The notes under the pieces are model-generated. The model did no database searches. It saw only the letters and a list, made by a program, of their open reading frames with translations, and had not been told where the DNA came from. A stretch of DNA of 64,000 nucleotides from Adiantum capillus-veneris (lineage: Eukaryota > Streptophyta > Polypodiopsida > Polypodiales > Pteridaceae). How positions within the stretch are numbered: position 1 is the stretch's first letter; every line of letters starts with the position of its first letter. The position numbers were made by a program, and so were the translations under genes. The stretch covers positions 150,422,793 through 150,486,792 of the forward strand of contig CM043958.1 in assembly GCA_014529385.2 (NCBI GenBank). The letters run 5' to 3'. Below are positions 21,560 through 33,884 of the stretch, one piece after another.

Positions 21560-24429
21560 AATCGAGAGGCATTGTTAGCTCTTGAAAAATGTTATGCACA
21601 AAGATGTGAAGTTGCATATTCACAGTGGTATTGAGATCATGCTACAAGATGTTAGACATGTGCTAAAGCTAAATAAGGTCTTGGTTTTAGCAGGACAGCT
21701 TGATGATCTTGGATACACTACAATGTTTGGAAATGGTTCTTGGATGATCAAAAGAGGTAACATGGTCATGCTCAAAGGGCAGAATTCTAGCTCATTATGA
21801 AAGACAACTCTATCTATGTAGACAAATTGCCTTCCATTGAGTTGTGGTATAACTCGCTTGTTCATATGAGTCAAAAGGGAATGAATTTGTTACTGTGTTT
21901 TGACTATATCCTTGTGTTAAACTATTCTGATTTTAGTTTGTGTGAGCATTTCAAAAATGGGAAATAGAGTAGGCTTACCACTTTGCATTTAACAAAGAGT
22001 AAGGAATCTTCTAGATTTGGTTCATAGAGTGATCTATGTTCTCGAGGGGGGGGAGGCATCATATTTCCTAGCTTTCATAGATGAATCTACTCAAAGGATA
22101 TGGGTGTACCGATTGACGAGGAAAGACAAAGTCCTTAGAGTCTTCCAAAAGCTCTTAGCTATGGTAGAAAATTAGTTAGGCAAGAAGCTAAAGGCCTTGC
22201 ATATTGAAAATGAGGGAGAATATGTATCCTCTAAGCTTAATGACTTTTGTAGAAAACGAGGCATTGTGAGGAAGTTACTATGTCACACATGCCTATTCAG
22301 AATGGAGTTGCTAAGAACATGAATATGACTTTTTAGGAGAGGTTTAATTCCATACTATCTATGGAAAATTTACCTCAAGAGGTCTAGGGAGAGGTTGCTA
22401 TGACAATGGTGCATATAATCAATAGGTTGCCTCTAGTGCATCATTGAACTAAAAGATTCTACAAGAGACGTGGACACTCAAGAAACCTAATTATCATAGA
22501 TTACATGTGCATGGGTGTGAGGAATTCTCACATGTGCCTAAAGAGCTTAGAATGAAGTTGAACCCAAAGTCACACAAATGCATCTTCATTGGCTATGATG
22601 TAGATGGAGAGATGGATTATCGTTTCTGGCACTCAAAACCTTGGAGAGTTATTTGCTGCTCACAGATGATCTTTATTGAATCAAAGATGCACAAAAAGCC
22701 ATGAAATAGGTTGAATATTGAAAAGTAAGATTGGTGTAGCCTCAAGTCTTGTTATGCAAGTAGCTCAATTTACTAATGACGTGCCTATCGCTAGTAGTGC
22801 TCTAGAGAGAGCTAGTGTTTCTCCCAAGAGAGCCGAGTCCAGCAGTCAAATAGTGAGGAGATCTACACATGTATCTTGTGCCCTTGAGCAGCTCACCCAA
22901 GATTAGATAATCTATTGGTCTCTAATTGTGAAGATCCTACCTGCTTCCAAGAGGCTATTGAGATGGAAGATAGCATGAAGTGGCAGCAAGCAATGCAATC
23001 CAAGTATAACTCAATTATGGAAAACAAGACTTGGGAATTGATAGGGCTTCTAAAGAGAAAACAAGACTTGCCTTGAGAATGGGTTTACAAGAAGGAGTGT
23101 ATTTTGATGAAATATTTTCTCCAGTGGTAAAGATGACTATATTGCATCTTGTGCTTGGACTAGTAGTGCTAAGGACATGGGATTGGCCTAGATGGATGTA
23201 AAAACGGCTATCCTCCATGGGGATCTAGAAGAATATGTCTACATGAAATAGCCACAGGGTTTTGAAGTCAAACTTGAGAAGCCTACGAGGGAAAAACTAG
23301 TGTATAGATTGTGTAAGGCATTGTATGGCCTAAAACAAAGCTCAAGGCTATTAATAGTACATGAAGTTTGATAACTACATGCAGTACCAAGGGTATGAAG
23401 GAAGCCAGGAAGATCACTGCTTGTATACCTAGAACTTGAACTTTGGTTCACTTATCATCTTGATACTTTATGTCCATGATATGCTCATTGTTGGGAAGCC
23501 TAAAGATGAGATTTCCATGTTGAAATAGTCACTTAGCACACAATTTTCTATGAAACATTTGGGAGATGTGAATCACTCTCTTGGTATGCATAATGCAAAT
23601 TCAGTGGAATAATAGAGTTGTCACAAGAAAAGTATAATGCAAATTCAGTGGAATACTAGAGTTGTCACAAGAAAAGTATATCCACAAAGTCTTGCAACAT
23701 TTTAATATGCAGGGAGGGGGGGAAATCTATATTGAGTACCCCAATGCAAGCATGGGTAAAACTTAGCAAGAATAGGCTCCCAAGTATGATTCTAAGAAAG
23801 CAAAAATGGCCAAGGTGCCATATTCTTCAATAGTCAGCAGGCAGTGGGAGTGGCTACTAGCACATTTATGGAAAATCCTTGCAAAAGTACTGGAAAGCAG
23901 TGAAGCACATCTTGATATATCTAAAAGGTACGGCAAACAAGTGCTTATGCTTTGGCACTAGTGATGCATCACTTGTGAGTTGCATGGATGTGGATTATGT
24001 GGGTTGCGTGGATATCCCAAGATCAATGTGTGACTATGTTTCCTATTTGTTAGAGAAGCCATGTCATGGAGATCATGTCTCCACTATTGTACGTCATCTT
24101 CCACCATAGAGGCAAAGTATGGGGTGGTTTTTTATGCTAGCAAGGAAGCTGTGTAGCTAGCTCACTTAGTGGGAGATCTTGGCATTACTATTCACACTCC
24201 AATGTTGCATTATGATAGTCACAGTGCTATTGCACTAGCAAAGAACCCTATGTTTCAATCCAATTCAAAACACATATAGGTCAGGTATCATGTGATACAT
24301 GACATACTAGCTAGCAAGCACATTGAGATAGTCAAAGTTCATATGGATGCCAACCCTACAAATGCTCTCACAAAGAGCCTATCCTTGAAGCGGTTTGCAC
24401 ATTGCATTAAGATGATCGGTGTAGGGTGA
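21560..24429 (+). pseudogene. pol: copia pol: PR end, integrase, RT, RNase H
   Basis: Read in three frames. PR/pre-integrase: VRHVLKLNKVLVLAGQLDD and GYTTMFGNGSW. Integrase core: FLAFIDESTQRIWVYRL, KDKVLRVFQKLLAM and ALHIENEGEY, then HKCIFIGYDVDGEMDYRFW in the link to RT. RT: LDVKTAILHGDLEEYVYMK, PQGFEV and LCKALYGLKQSSR. RNase H: YLKGTANKCLCFGTSDASL and DVDYVGCVDIPRS, ending at a stop at 24427. The RT catalytic DD is replaced by YVHDMLI-like residues. Many stops; a 44-bp tandem duplication lies at 23591-23678. Confidence 0.9.
23591..23678. repeat. 44-bp tandem duplication inside RT
   Basis: TAATGCAAATTCAGTGGAAT occurs at 23591 and 23635, each followed by TAGAGTTGTCACAAGAAAAG. Confidence 0.93.
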
Positions 24430-24499
24430 AGCCAATGGAATGCTTCATGGTTGCACAGGTTGTACATACATAGGCCACTTAGGAGACAATGGCCTTCAC

Positions 24500-24688
24500 A
24501 TGGGAGATTGTTAGGATTTAGGCTAATTGGCTAGACACCCATCATACTAATCGTACTAACCTTATCTATTCTTTTGATCATATAGAACAATAAGGAGAGG
24601 TGAGGGGTTAATCCACATGTTGAACTCAACCACACTCTATGTCTTCTCTTCTTCTTTCTTGCACTTTGCACACACCATGCACTCTACA
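24500..24688 (+). repeat. polypurine tract and 3' LTR of copia
   Basis: The PPT ATGGGAGAT ends at the base before the LTR, which runs 24509-24688 from TGTTAGGATTTAGG to CACTCTACA. Confidence 0.92.
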
Positions 24689-24837
24689 TATGTCAGACAA
24701 TGAAAGTAATTGTCACATTAGCAAGCATATCATGATGGTTCACTAAGATTCAAAGCTATAATATTTACCAAGCTTATAGGAAAAGTAGATATGGTCTAGA
24801 CACACATACTTAGGGACTCAAATCCATTGTTAGACCA

Positions 24838-25067
24838 TGTTGGGGTAAAGGAGGTGTATCTCTTACCCCGGTCGGACGTGCCACAGGCGTCTGACTGCCC
24901 ATCACTTGTACACACCTTATTCTTTACTAGATAGAAGAATAAAGGGCTCTCTCACACACATATTGTGGTGAGTTTCTCCACCCACATCCTCTATTATCTC
25001 TCTCTCTCTCTCTCTCTCTCTTCATTCTTATCCCTCTTCGCACACGCACCACATCTGCACACTCACA
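24838..25067 (+). repeat. LTR of the second non-autonomous copia
   Basis: 230 bp, TGTTGGGGTAAAGG...CACTCACA. It has an expanded (CT)n tract at about 24998-25022 compared with the LTRs at 6956 and 10115. Confidence 0.92.
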
Positions 25068-25069
25068 AT

Positions 25070-25081
25070 TGGTATCAGAGC
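25070..25081 (+). promoter_or_regulatory. primer binding site, initiator tRNA-Met type
   Basis: A perfect TGGTATCAGAGC, two bases after the LTR end. Confidence 0.9.
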
Positions 25082-26338
25082 TATGGCTTGGTGATTGCAA
25101 CCAACATGGCAGTGTCAAGAGCTTTGAAGCAAAAACTTGCTTGCTCTCGATGCTGGAGGGATCATTTCATCTTGGAGTCTTTGTGAGAAAAAAATGGGAT
25201 CTTGTGACCTTAGCTAAGAGTGATGTATGCTCTTATGGAATCTCAAAAGACAATCTAGAAGATATTGTGTAGGTGAAGGTGCTACCCTAAAAATTGTGTG
25301 CGTAGTAGCACTGTTTTGCATATTGTTTTTCTCATTGTAGAAAGAAAGTTTGAAGGTTTTGCGATCAATTCCCCTCCATTTTCATGTACTCTACAACTTT
25401 GCAAAAGAAATGTTTTGCAAATTTCTCACCATTTTACTGATATTCAGCCTAGACTGATTGTATGCAAGAAATTCAAGTTTTCTCTTTTGCGCAGTGTGCG
25501 TGTATAATGCACTTTTTTGAAAGCATGAAGGTACTCAAAGCTAGGTGCATAAGTTTTGAGGTTAAAGACACAATTTTAGATTGTGCAAAGCTTGAGGTTT
25601 GAGGTTTTTTAGTAGATTTGAGTAAAGAATCACGCAAGCATTTACACACCATCGAAGCGGTCTCTTGAGAGACATGGTTTTTCGAGCACTACAGGTGAAG
25701 CTTATTTCATATATTTTCACAAGACACTTGGTAGCAATTGTGTGTTTTGATTTATGATCTTTGTGGATGTATTTTCATATGGTTATGGTGCATGGTTGAT
25801 GTCCATTGTAAATGCATTTTGGCGAGCACTTTTGGGTGCTGAGGCTCTCTTGAGAGCATCATATTTGCATTGATCAGATTTCCAGATTGCACCTCTTTTG
25901 GCACTTGTTTATGCACGAACACTTTTTTGATGTATTTTGAGTGTGGATTGCCATTGTATGCTACATTGTGGAGCCATTTTGACATTTCAAGTCATTGGCA
26001 TTGAGTAGTGTTATAGTTTATGGTTTTGAGTCCCTTTTGGAGACTATAATGGTCGAGGTTTACTCCCACTTTGCCAAACTTTTGGTTGACAAAATTTTTG
26101 GTCCGTTTATAGTGGTCAAGAGCTTATCCCATTTTGGCATCTTGGATGTCGTTTATGGTTTGAGAGTTTGCATTGAGATTTGACTCATTTTGCAAGAGAG
26201 ACTCTGGCCATACTTTTGGCTTGATTGCCATACACGTTCTTGATGCATTTGCCACGTCATTGAATTGAGACATCGATTCCCTCTTACTGTGGTTGATTTT
26301 GATCCCACATTGATGGGCATATGTCTATTTGGACACGG

Positions 26339-28268
26339 TGGATAGGGGGAAAGGGGATTACACCCGGAACACAAATAGCCTATCTCTCTATAGACTAGGA
26401 TAATCACTACACCCCAATCCACTAGAGTTCACCTTCAAAACTCACACAATTGACAACAGACCATATTGATTTTTTCATGTTAACAACTGTGCCATATTAC
26501 ACACTGCTCTCTCTTTATCTCTCACACATAGAGGCCCGGGGAGGCACACACAACTCAAACACTGGCACTAGATGGTTGGAATAGAGCAAAGAGAAGAAGG
26601 GGGCAAAGGGGAAAGAAACAACACCAAACTTGATATGGTTTGCTTCAATTATGGAAAGAAACACTTGCTACAACAACCTTGAAACTTGGTTCTACAACTT
26701 GGCTCCGTCGCCACAAGCACGATGAGCACAAAAAAATTGGGGCAACTTCAGCTTCACCACTGTGTGGCTCTCCCCATTGAGAGCACGACAAGAAAACCTT
26801 CCCTTTGTGCCTCCGTTGGCTTCAAAACTTTGGGCATTGCTCTCTAGACCCTGTGTGCAAGCTCCTCATTGAGCTCCAAAAACGGCTCCTGAGAGCTCCT
26901 TCGTCCACTCCAAAAGAGCCTCCTTGAGTGCCAAAATTTGGGCCCCCCTTTGGGCGTGGGGGAGATCCCTTTCTTATTGATACCCATCTATTTTGGGAAT
27001 CCTTTTTGCATGTGAAACACTACATTTTCTTGGCCCCCAAGCCATGTGATGGACCCCTAGAGTGAGGCACCAACGGCGCCGTCATTGGCCTTACCCTCAA
27101 AAAATAGGGCCCCGTAGGGTGTGTGAAAGCACCTAATGCGACACAAATTGGCCATTGCTGTTAAGAGCCACCCATAATACCACCTAGTAGTGCTCTGCGC
27201 AGTGCCACAAGGGACCCACGCATAACCTCCATGGCCTCACACGCAATGAGCTCCACGAGCTCCCTCAACAACTTGGATGCCTTATGGGGCGCACATTTGT
27301 AGTAGATATACCTTGCTCTGCTGGCTTTCAAATATGCATATGGGCTCATTTCATGTGCCATGTGGCACCTCCTTGTAGGATGGGTCCCAAAGGCTTCAAA
27401 GGGCTCTTCCAATAGCACTTAAAACTTCATTAAAAAAACTTTTCCTTATGCCTTTCAATGCTTGCCATCTCCTACTCAGAGATCTGATGACCAAGTCATC
27501 AAGTGCCACCAAAACTCTTGTCTCCAAACTCCAGCTCATACAAGCGTCAATGCGCTTTGACCTTGTCAGACCCTCCAACAAAGGCCGTCAAAACGGCAAA
27601 AAATCTTTTGACGCCATCCGGTTGGTAACTGCCACCAACTTCAAACCACTATATCTTACAGATTTGCACTCTGTTTGACTTGTAGTCACTTCCTATGGCC
27701 TTCATTTGCGACATAGAACACATACACATACTGGCAAGGCTCCAAAAACCTCAGATGGATCATTGATTGAGGCGACCAAACTTGTAGAGACTCGGTCCCT
27801 AGAAAAACTTCAACTGCTAATATCTTGACATCCAGGAGCCTAATCAACCATTCTCAAACAACCAACATGCTCCACATGATGAGCTCTTCACATCTATCCA
27901 CTGAAACTAGCCTTGGCCACCTGTCATCACTTGCCTTGATCGTCTCAGATCTGCAATGCACTCCAGATTTGTACTTACACATCTTCCACATCGTGGCTCT
28001 GTTTGACGAGCCATCTGAACCAGTGTTTTCAGCACTTCAAGCTATTCATCATCAAGTGAAAACAAGCACTTTGGCCATCCTTCACCTGCCACCTTATCAG
28101 GCCCTTTTTGGAGGCCTTTTGGTCTAAAAACCACATAATGCATGCATCACCATTGCCACTTGCCTGCCCAGGCCTTCCATACCTACTTTAGCACTCAACC
28201 ATGCACTTGTTAGCATACACATCATTGTTTGTGCCCTCTTCTAGGGTTGAGAAACTTTGGCTGCACCA
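26339..28268 (-). repeat. 3' LTR of the large derivative
   Basis: 1,930 bp matching 30524-32529. A purine-rich tract (AAGGGGGTTGGG on the minus strand, just right of 28268) is a plausible PPT. Confidence 0.85.
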
Positions 28269-29870
28269 TCATTGCCCAACCCCCTTGTTGAACATTCAAT
28301 GCTCAACTAAAAAATTGCTTTATTCTTCTATCAACTACAAAACTAGACAAAAATGTGAGCAAACCAAAAAAGCTTCCACCTTATGTACAAGGCCCTACTC
28401 TTGCCTAATATTGCCAAAACTCAAGTGGGTTGCCCCACTCCCTGCATCATAGCATGTCTTCCTCCTGGATCAAATGGACAATCACTTGTTGCACTACAAA
28501 AATAACCACCAACTCCTCCCGGGTCAAACAAGATAATCTGGTCCTCACCCTTCACCTGCAATAGCTTACCATAGTGCTTTTCCCAACCATCAACCTGCCT
28601 TCTCCAACTGCCTTCAACCACGATCTCTTCATATAAATCAACATACAAAACAATTGAGCCTGACCATCCTTCCCATATAAAGTGAGGCTCTCAATACAAG
28701 AAACCTCCTCCAGATAACACTGCAGTGGGTCCCATCACTCCTCCACGGCCTCTATTGGCTCATCCATAGCGGACTGCTCATCCAAAGAAATCTCCACCTG
28801 TAGAGGGACTACCCTTTGCATCACCTGTATCCTCGTCAAAGCTCTATCCACAAGCACCTACATACCTTCATCCATAGCCACTTTGGCAACATCAAGGCCC
28901 CAATCAACTTCATCTTCAGGGCATACCTAGCCCAACGACTGTGTTTCCATAGCATCATACTTGCAATCCACAGACCATTCTAGCTGCTCCTTCCTCTGGC
29001 CAACATCCACTCTGGCCACCATCCAATCCATCATGAGCATCAGAAATATGCCCAACCCCTTCAATTTTCGCTTCACCATCACCCTCCTGTTGATTTAGTG
29101 GGCTAGCTTGGTATCCATAAGTGCAACCTTACCCTTCTCTACATAGCTTTGAACCATTTGCACCACAATAGCAGTTGCCATCGCAACTCCCCTCAACATG
29201 GTCATCAGCATAGTATGGCATGCCCTCTTTAACATCATATCCTCCTTGACAAGCTCGGGCACATCAACCTGCTCTTCTTTCACATTGCCGATCACCATGT
29301 TATCAGATATATAATAATGTGTCTTTACCCTTACCAGCACTGGATCATCTGATTCGATCTCCTTGCCATAGGATGTAGACTCATCTATTCTATCCTCCTT
29401 GATCGTTTCCCAAAAGCTCAAGGTTGTAGCTTCACCTTCATCAACATCACATGCCGACTCTGTATCAGCATCCCCATCCGCATGCTACTCCACAAAAGCT
29501 CAACCATCCTCTTGGCTTTGCACACTTTCTTTATCCACTTCCAAGTCCTTGGCATCTACTACCTGATTGCACTCTGCTACCTTTTCATGCACTAGCTTCA
29601 AAAAAATAGGCGTACCTCTTCATGTTGCTCTCGGATCTTGACATCGGCTATCTCTTTTGCACACGGGTTCTCTTTGACAGAAGGCTCATCCTCGTTGACA
29701 AGATCACTGACCACTTGCATACCTACTCTACAAAGTGAAAATCTCCAAGGAGCATAATTGACCATTGGCCTTACCTCAATAGGTTTTACACTTTGAGAAA
29801 CCGGCACCATCTTTGGTTGAACCATAGGACTCCTCGCTACACCCGTAAACAGGCATACAATCCACAAGCT
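28269..29870 (-). pseudogene. acidic C-terminal region of the derivative's polyprotein
   Basis: Minus-strand open pieces at 29867-29598 and 29421-29095, with readable sequence between (DLEVDKESVQSQEDG), form an acidic, low-complexity region rich in Glu, Asp and Val, such as ESDDPVLVRVKTHYY and VKEEQVDVPELVKEDM. I recognise no catalytic motif. It follows gag where a protease would be expected and may be a remnant linker. Stops and shifts are frequent. Confidence 0.45.
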
Positions 29871-30510
29871 TCAACAAGCCCAACTCTAGCTTTTGTTTGA
29901 CCTTTTTTCTCTTCACCTTGGCAAAAATAGAGTGTATCATCTTAAGAATTCGCACTATATTTGATCTTTTCTATGATCTTTCGATGCAGGCACTCAAGAA
30001 ATTGCAAAAAATTCAAAGTACTAGTTGCCTTTGACCCTAGTAGCAGCCTCTAATTGCGTCCAACATGCTTCAAATTTCTCAACAAAAATGAAAAAATCAT
30101 TACTTACGTCTTGGCGTACCGCCTTCAACTTTGCACCAGCCTCCTTTAGAGTAATGACCTTTCGAAACCTCTTTAGGAGACTGATCTTGAATCTCTTGCC
30201 ATGAACTTAGACCATCACGCTTCAACTCATTGAACCAAATCTTGGCACGTCCACACATCAACAGTGGTGTCATCTACAACTTTTTTGCTTCCGTCAACAT
30301 ATGCATTGACAACAATAGACATAATTCAAAATATGCTAACCAATCCTCAGGGTCTTCAACACCTGTAAATATGGGTCCAAAGCTTGGCTCCATCATCTTT
30401 GCTAGCTCCAAATTCAAACACCAAATATTCTTTGACCATCCACCAACCTTCTGTCAACTTTGAACACCACTTTTGATTCCAAATAGGAGCAACAATGTGC
30501 TCCTTAGTGG
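29871..30510 (-). pseudogene. gag: gag of the large derivative
   Basis: Capsid-like polyprotein read in several minus frames: IWNQKWCSKLTEG, GVEDPEDWLAYFELC, CGRAKIWFNELKRDGLSSW, then LKRFRKVITLKEAGAKLKAV, DFFIFVEKFEACWTQLEAAT. The D-P-E-D-W-L and A..WF.....G...W words are typical of plant Retrotrans_gag. It lies directly after the 5' LTR (30524-32529). No zinc knuckle was found. Confidence 0.75.
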
Positions 30511-30523
30511 TGGCACCAGAAGT

Positions 30524-32529
30524 TGGATAGGGGGAAAGGGGAACACACCCGGCACACAAACAATCTACCTCTATATAGCCCAGTATAATCACTCTACCCC
30601 AATCCACTAGATTTCACCTTCAAAACTCACACAATTGGCAAGAGACGACACCAATTTTTGCTTGTTTACAACCGTGCCACAACACACACTGCTCTCTCTT
30701 TCTCTCTCACACACACAGAGGCCCAAGGAGGCACGCACATCTCAAACATTGGCACATGATGATTGGAGAAGAGCCAAGAGAAGAAGGGGGGAAAGGGGAA
30801 AGGAACAATACCAAAATATGATATTGTTTGCTTCAATTATGGCAAAAAACACCTGCTATAACAACCTTGAAACTTGCTTCTACAACTCGGCTCCATCGGC
30901 ACAAGTAGGACAAACGAAAAAAACTAAGGCAGCTTCGGCTTCACCGCTATGTGGCTCTCCCCATTGAGATCACAGTTGGAAAAAATTCCCTTGGCACCTC
31001 CATTGGCTTCAAAACTTTGGGCACTGCCCCTCCAAACCCTACTTGCAAGCTCCTCGTTAAGCTTCAAAAAAGGTTCCTGAGAGCTCCTTTGTCCACTCCA
31101 AAAGAGCCTCCTCAAGTGCCAAAATTTGGGCCCCCATTTGGGCATGGAGGAGATCCCTATTCTTGTCAATACCCATCTATTCTGGGACTCCTTTTTGCAT
31201 GTGAAACACCACTTCTAACCCGGGCTTTGCTTGGCCCCCAAGCCATGTGATTGACCCCTTGAGGGAGACACCAACGGCGGCGTCAGTGCCCTCACCCCTT
31301 ACCCTCAAAAAATAGGGCCTTGTACGGCGCATGAACACACCCAACATGGGTGCCATGTCAACAATTGACCCGCAATACAGACTGGCCACCTCCATTGATA
31401 GCCGCCCATAATACCGCCTAGCACCACTCTGCGTAGCACCACAAGGGACACCCATGCAGAACCACCATGACCTCACATGCAATGAGCTCAATGAGCTCCC
31501 TCAACAACTTGGATGACTTATGGGCTGCACATTTGCAGTAGATATACCCTGCTTTTCTAGCTTTCAAATAGGAATATGGGTTCATTGCCCCGTGCCATAT
31601 GGCACCTCCTTGCAGGATGGGTCCCAAAGGCCTCCAAGGGCTCTTCAAATAGCACTTAAAAATTTCTTTAAAAAAACTTTTCTTGCTGCCTTTCAATGCT
31701 TTCCATATCCTGCTCAAATATTTGATGACCAAGTTGTGAAGTTCCACCAAAATTCTTGGCTCCCAACTCTAGCTCATACAAGTCTCAACGTGATTTGACC
31801 TTGTCGGACCCTCTAATAGAGACCGTCAAAACGGCAAAAAATCTTCTGACCCCATCTAGTTGGTAACTGTCACCAACTTCAAACTGCTATATCTTGGAGA
31901 TTCAGCTGCGTTTGATGTGTGGTCACTTCCTATGGCCTTCATTTTCCACATAGAACACATACACACCCTAGAAGGCTCCAAAATCCTTGGAGGGAACATT
32001 GATAGAGGCAACCAAATTGGCATAGACCCAGCCCTTGGAAATACTTCAACTGCTAATATCTTGACATCTAAGAGCCCAATCAACAATCTGAAAAACCGAC
32101 ATGCTCCACATGATGAGCTCTTCACATATATCCATTGAAATCAGCCCTGATCACTTGTCATCACTTTCCCTGTCCATCTCACATCTGCAATGCACTCCAG
32201 CTTTGAGTTGACACATCTTCCACACCTTGGCTTTGTTTGATGAGCCATCTGGCCCATCTTGTTTAGCACTTCAAACTGTCCATCATCAAGTGAAAAGATG
32301 GCTCATCTTGTTTAGCACTTCAAACTGTCCATCATCAAGTGAAAAACAAGCACTTTGGACATCCTTCACTTGCCACCCTATCAAGCCCTTTCTGGAGAAC
32401 TCTTGGTCTGGAAAACCACATAATGCATACATCACGGATTCCACTTGCCTACCTAGGCCTTCCATACCTGTTAGCATACACATCACTGCTTGTTCCCTTT
32501 GCTAGGGTCAACACACTTTGGTTGCACCA
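30524..32529 (-). repeat. 5' LTR of the large derivative
   Basis: 2,006 bp; longer than its partner partly because of a 49-bp tandem duplication (32255-32346). A PBS is not clear; TGGTGCCACCAC on the minus strand just inside the LTR is the best candidate. Confidence 0.82.
32255..32346. repeat. 49-bp tandem duplication inside the LTR
   Basis: CATCTTGTTTAGCACTTCAA begins at 32255 and 32304. The other LTR has a single copy, so the event is later than insertion. Confidence 0.92.
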
Positions 32530-32880
32530 ACGGATTGGTATTCTTGTATCCACTCTTGCAAGAGTGAGATTTGTGTATGCTCTTAGTGGCTATAGGTAGA
32601 CTTATGGTATGCACTATTTTTAATCGATGTATATTCCAATCATGAGTCTTGTGCATATAATTTATAGGTAGTCACTAGTTATAGGTTCCATGTACTTTTG
32701 GCATGTTAGACTTGCATCAATGTGACAATTGTACAACACATTGTGGTTGCACTACTACTAGTGCAAGTTATTGAATTCCTCAATAAAATAGTCTAAAACT
32801 TTGAGGCATGTAGTTTCGTAATGGAGTGGGATATGTAGATTTTGAATGCGGTGTTGTATGACATATATATACTTCAGTCT
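32530..32880. other. unassigned stretch right of the derivative
   Basis: About 350 bp which should continue the interrupted copia host, but I cannot align it with the sister copy. No coding motif is seen. Confidence 0.35.
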
Positions 32881-33884
32881 TCATCTTTTCTACGATCTTG
32901 TGGACATAGTCAACATATTCCTTGATATCTTAGAAGTGTTGTACGTAGTCAACATATTCCTGGATGTCTTCTAAAGGAGCCATTTGAGAAGTGTTGGCCT
33001 CCTCTTGGCCTTCCGTGTCATCCTCCCTCTAACTTTCATCTTCTTTTTCTTGATCGTGTCCACTTGATCTTGGAGTGTATCTTCAGGTAAATTACCTAAT
33101 CTAGAGGCTCTTGAATGATTGATGAAAATGCCACATGTTGTGTTGCATACTTAAAAGAGATTTGGTCTTCATTTGGGGGGTCTCTCTATAGTTATTGAGG
33201 TTGTGTATATTCCCTTGATCATAATTATGATGTAGTAGTAGCAAACGACTCTTCTCGCTATAGCACATTCAGAGTGATTTTCTCTTGTCATGGTTTGTGT
33301 TGGCAAAACATCAGATTTTTTTTTGTAAGTTTCCTAGGGTCAGGTTGCCAAAATTCTTTAAAATCTCTAGTAGTCCCCTTTCTAGCTAAAAAGCTTCTCC
33401 CTCGGGCAGTACCTTAGCCCTTTTTCTACTTTTCACTCCACTTTTTGCTTACCTCTTGTAGATCTTTTCTTTTCTTCTTTTGTGTCAAATGATAGTTTTG
33501 TAGGTGTTGCTATATAGTATTGGGCCTCTTCCATGGTAGCCTCTTCTTGCTCATCAATTGTTTCTTCTTCTTATTCCTCTTCATATTCTACCTCAAATAG
33601 ATGGATGAGCTTTCTCTTGGAGCGGGTGACAGGTGTCTTGGCCATTTTTTCTTGATCTTCTTCAACCTCTTTGTTTTTAACTCCTACAATGAGCCAAGTG
33701 TTTTGGTCTAGTGCAAGTAGTAGTTGTCAACCATACCAATTGCATGGTATGCTATCCTTGTAAGAACTTCTTGGGATTTCAAGTAAGAAACGTTGCTACT
33801 CTTCTTGTTATTCTTCAATGTGTTTGGACATAGACTGCATGATCTATGGGCATAGGTTGCTCTGACTTTAAGGCAATGGTGAAT
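32881..33884 (-). pseudogene. fragment of the gypsy B accessory ORF (second copy)
   Basis: Minus-strand words match the end of the first domain of the accessory ORF at 36573-40230: EVLTRIAYHAIG (33770-33735) against EVLTRMIYHAIG (about 39435-39400). After it come a basic/acidic linker (TPVTRSKRKL, EEETIDEQEEATMEE) and, near 32900-32990, DIQEYVDYV..., similar to the DRFEDYIKNFEIL segment of the larger copy. The coiled-coil part is missing. It is joined directly to copia RT/RNase H sequence on its upstream side. Frames are broken. Confidence 0.65.

Larger units (their letters stand above)
19503..24688 (+). mobile_element. full-length Ty1/copia element, decayed
   Basis: Complete 5.2-kb element: LTRs 19503-19686 and 24509-24688, PBS, gag, PR, IN, RT, RH and PPT in copia order. 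It is flanked by an exact 5-bp target duplication, TATGT (19498-19502 and 24689-24693). The two LTRs differ at roughly one base in five by eye, so the insertion is old. All frames are broken. Confidence 0.93.
24838..26338 (+). mobile_element. second copy of the non-autonomous copia family, 5' part
   Basis: LTR, PBS and about 1.25 kb of leader that align with the nested copy at 6956-8200, for example GTGTGCGTAGTAGCACTGT (25296) against GTGTGCGTAGCAGCACTGT. It is broken at 26338 by the minus-strand element at 26339-32529. No matching 3' LTR is found in the window to the right of that insertion. Confidence 0.85.
26339..32529 (-). mobile_element. large retrotransposon derivative with ~2-kb LTRs and gag only
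   Basis: Two direct repeats of about 1.9-2.0 kb (26339-28268 and 30524-32529) flank 2.25 kb of internal sequence. Both begin TGGATAGGGGGAAAGGGG and end GCACCA on the plus strand. Internal coding is on the minus strand, gag near the right LTR, so the right repeat is the 5' LTR. No protease, RT or integrase is visible. ACGG occurs on both sides, a possible 4-bp target duplication. It sits inside the second non-autonomous copia. Confidence 0.82.

Noticed and set aside
27161-32599. Many open frames of 60-110 residues on both strands in the 2-kb repeats
   Set aside because: They lie in the LTRs, differ between the two copies and show no domain.
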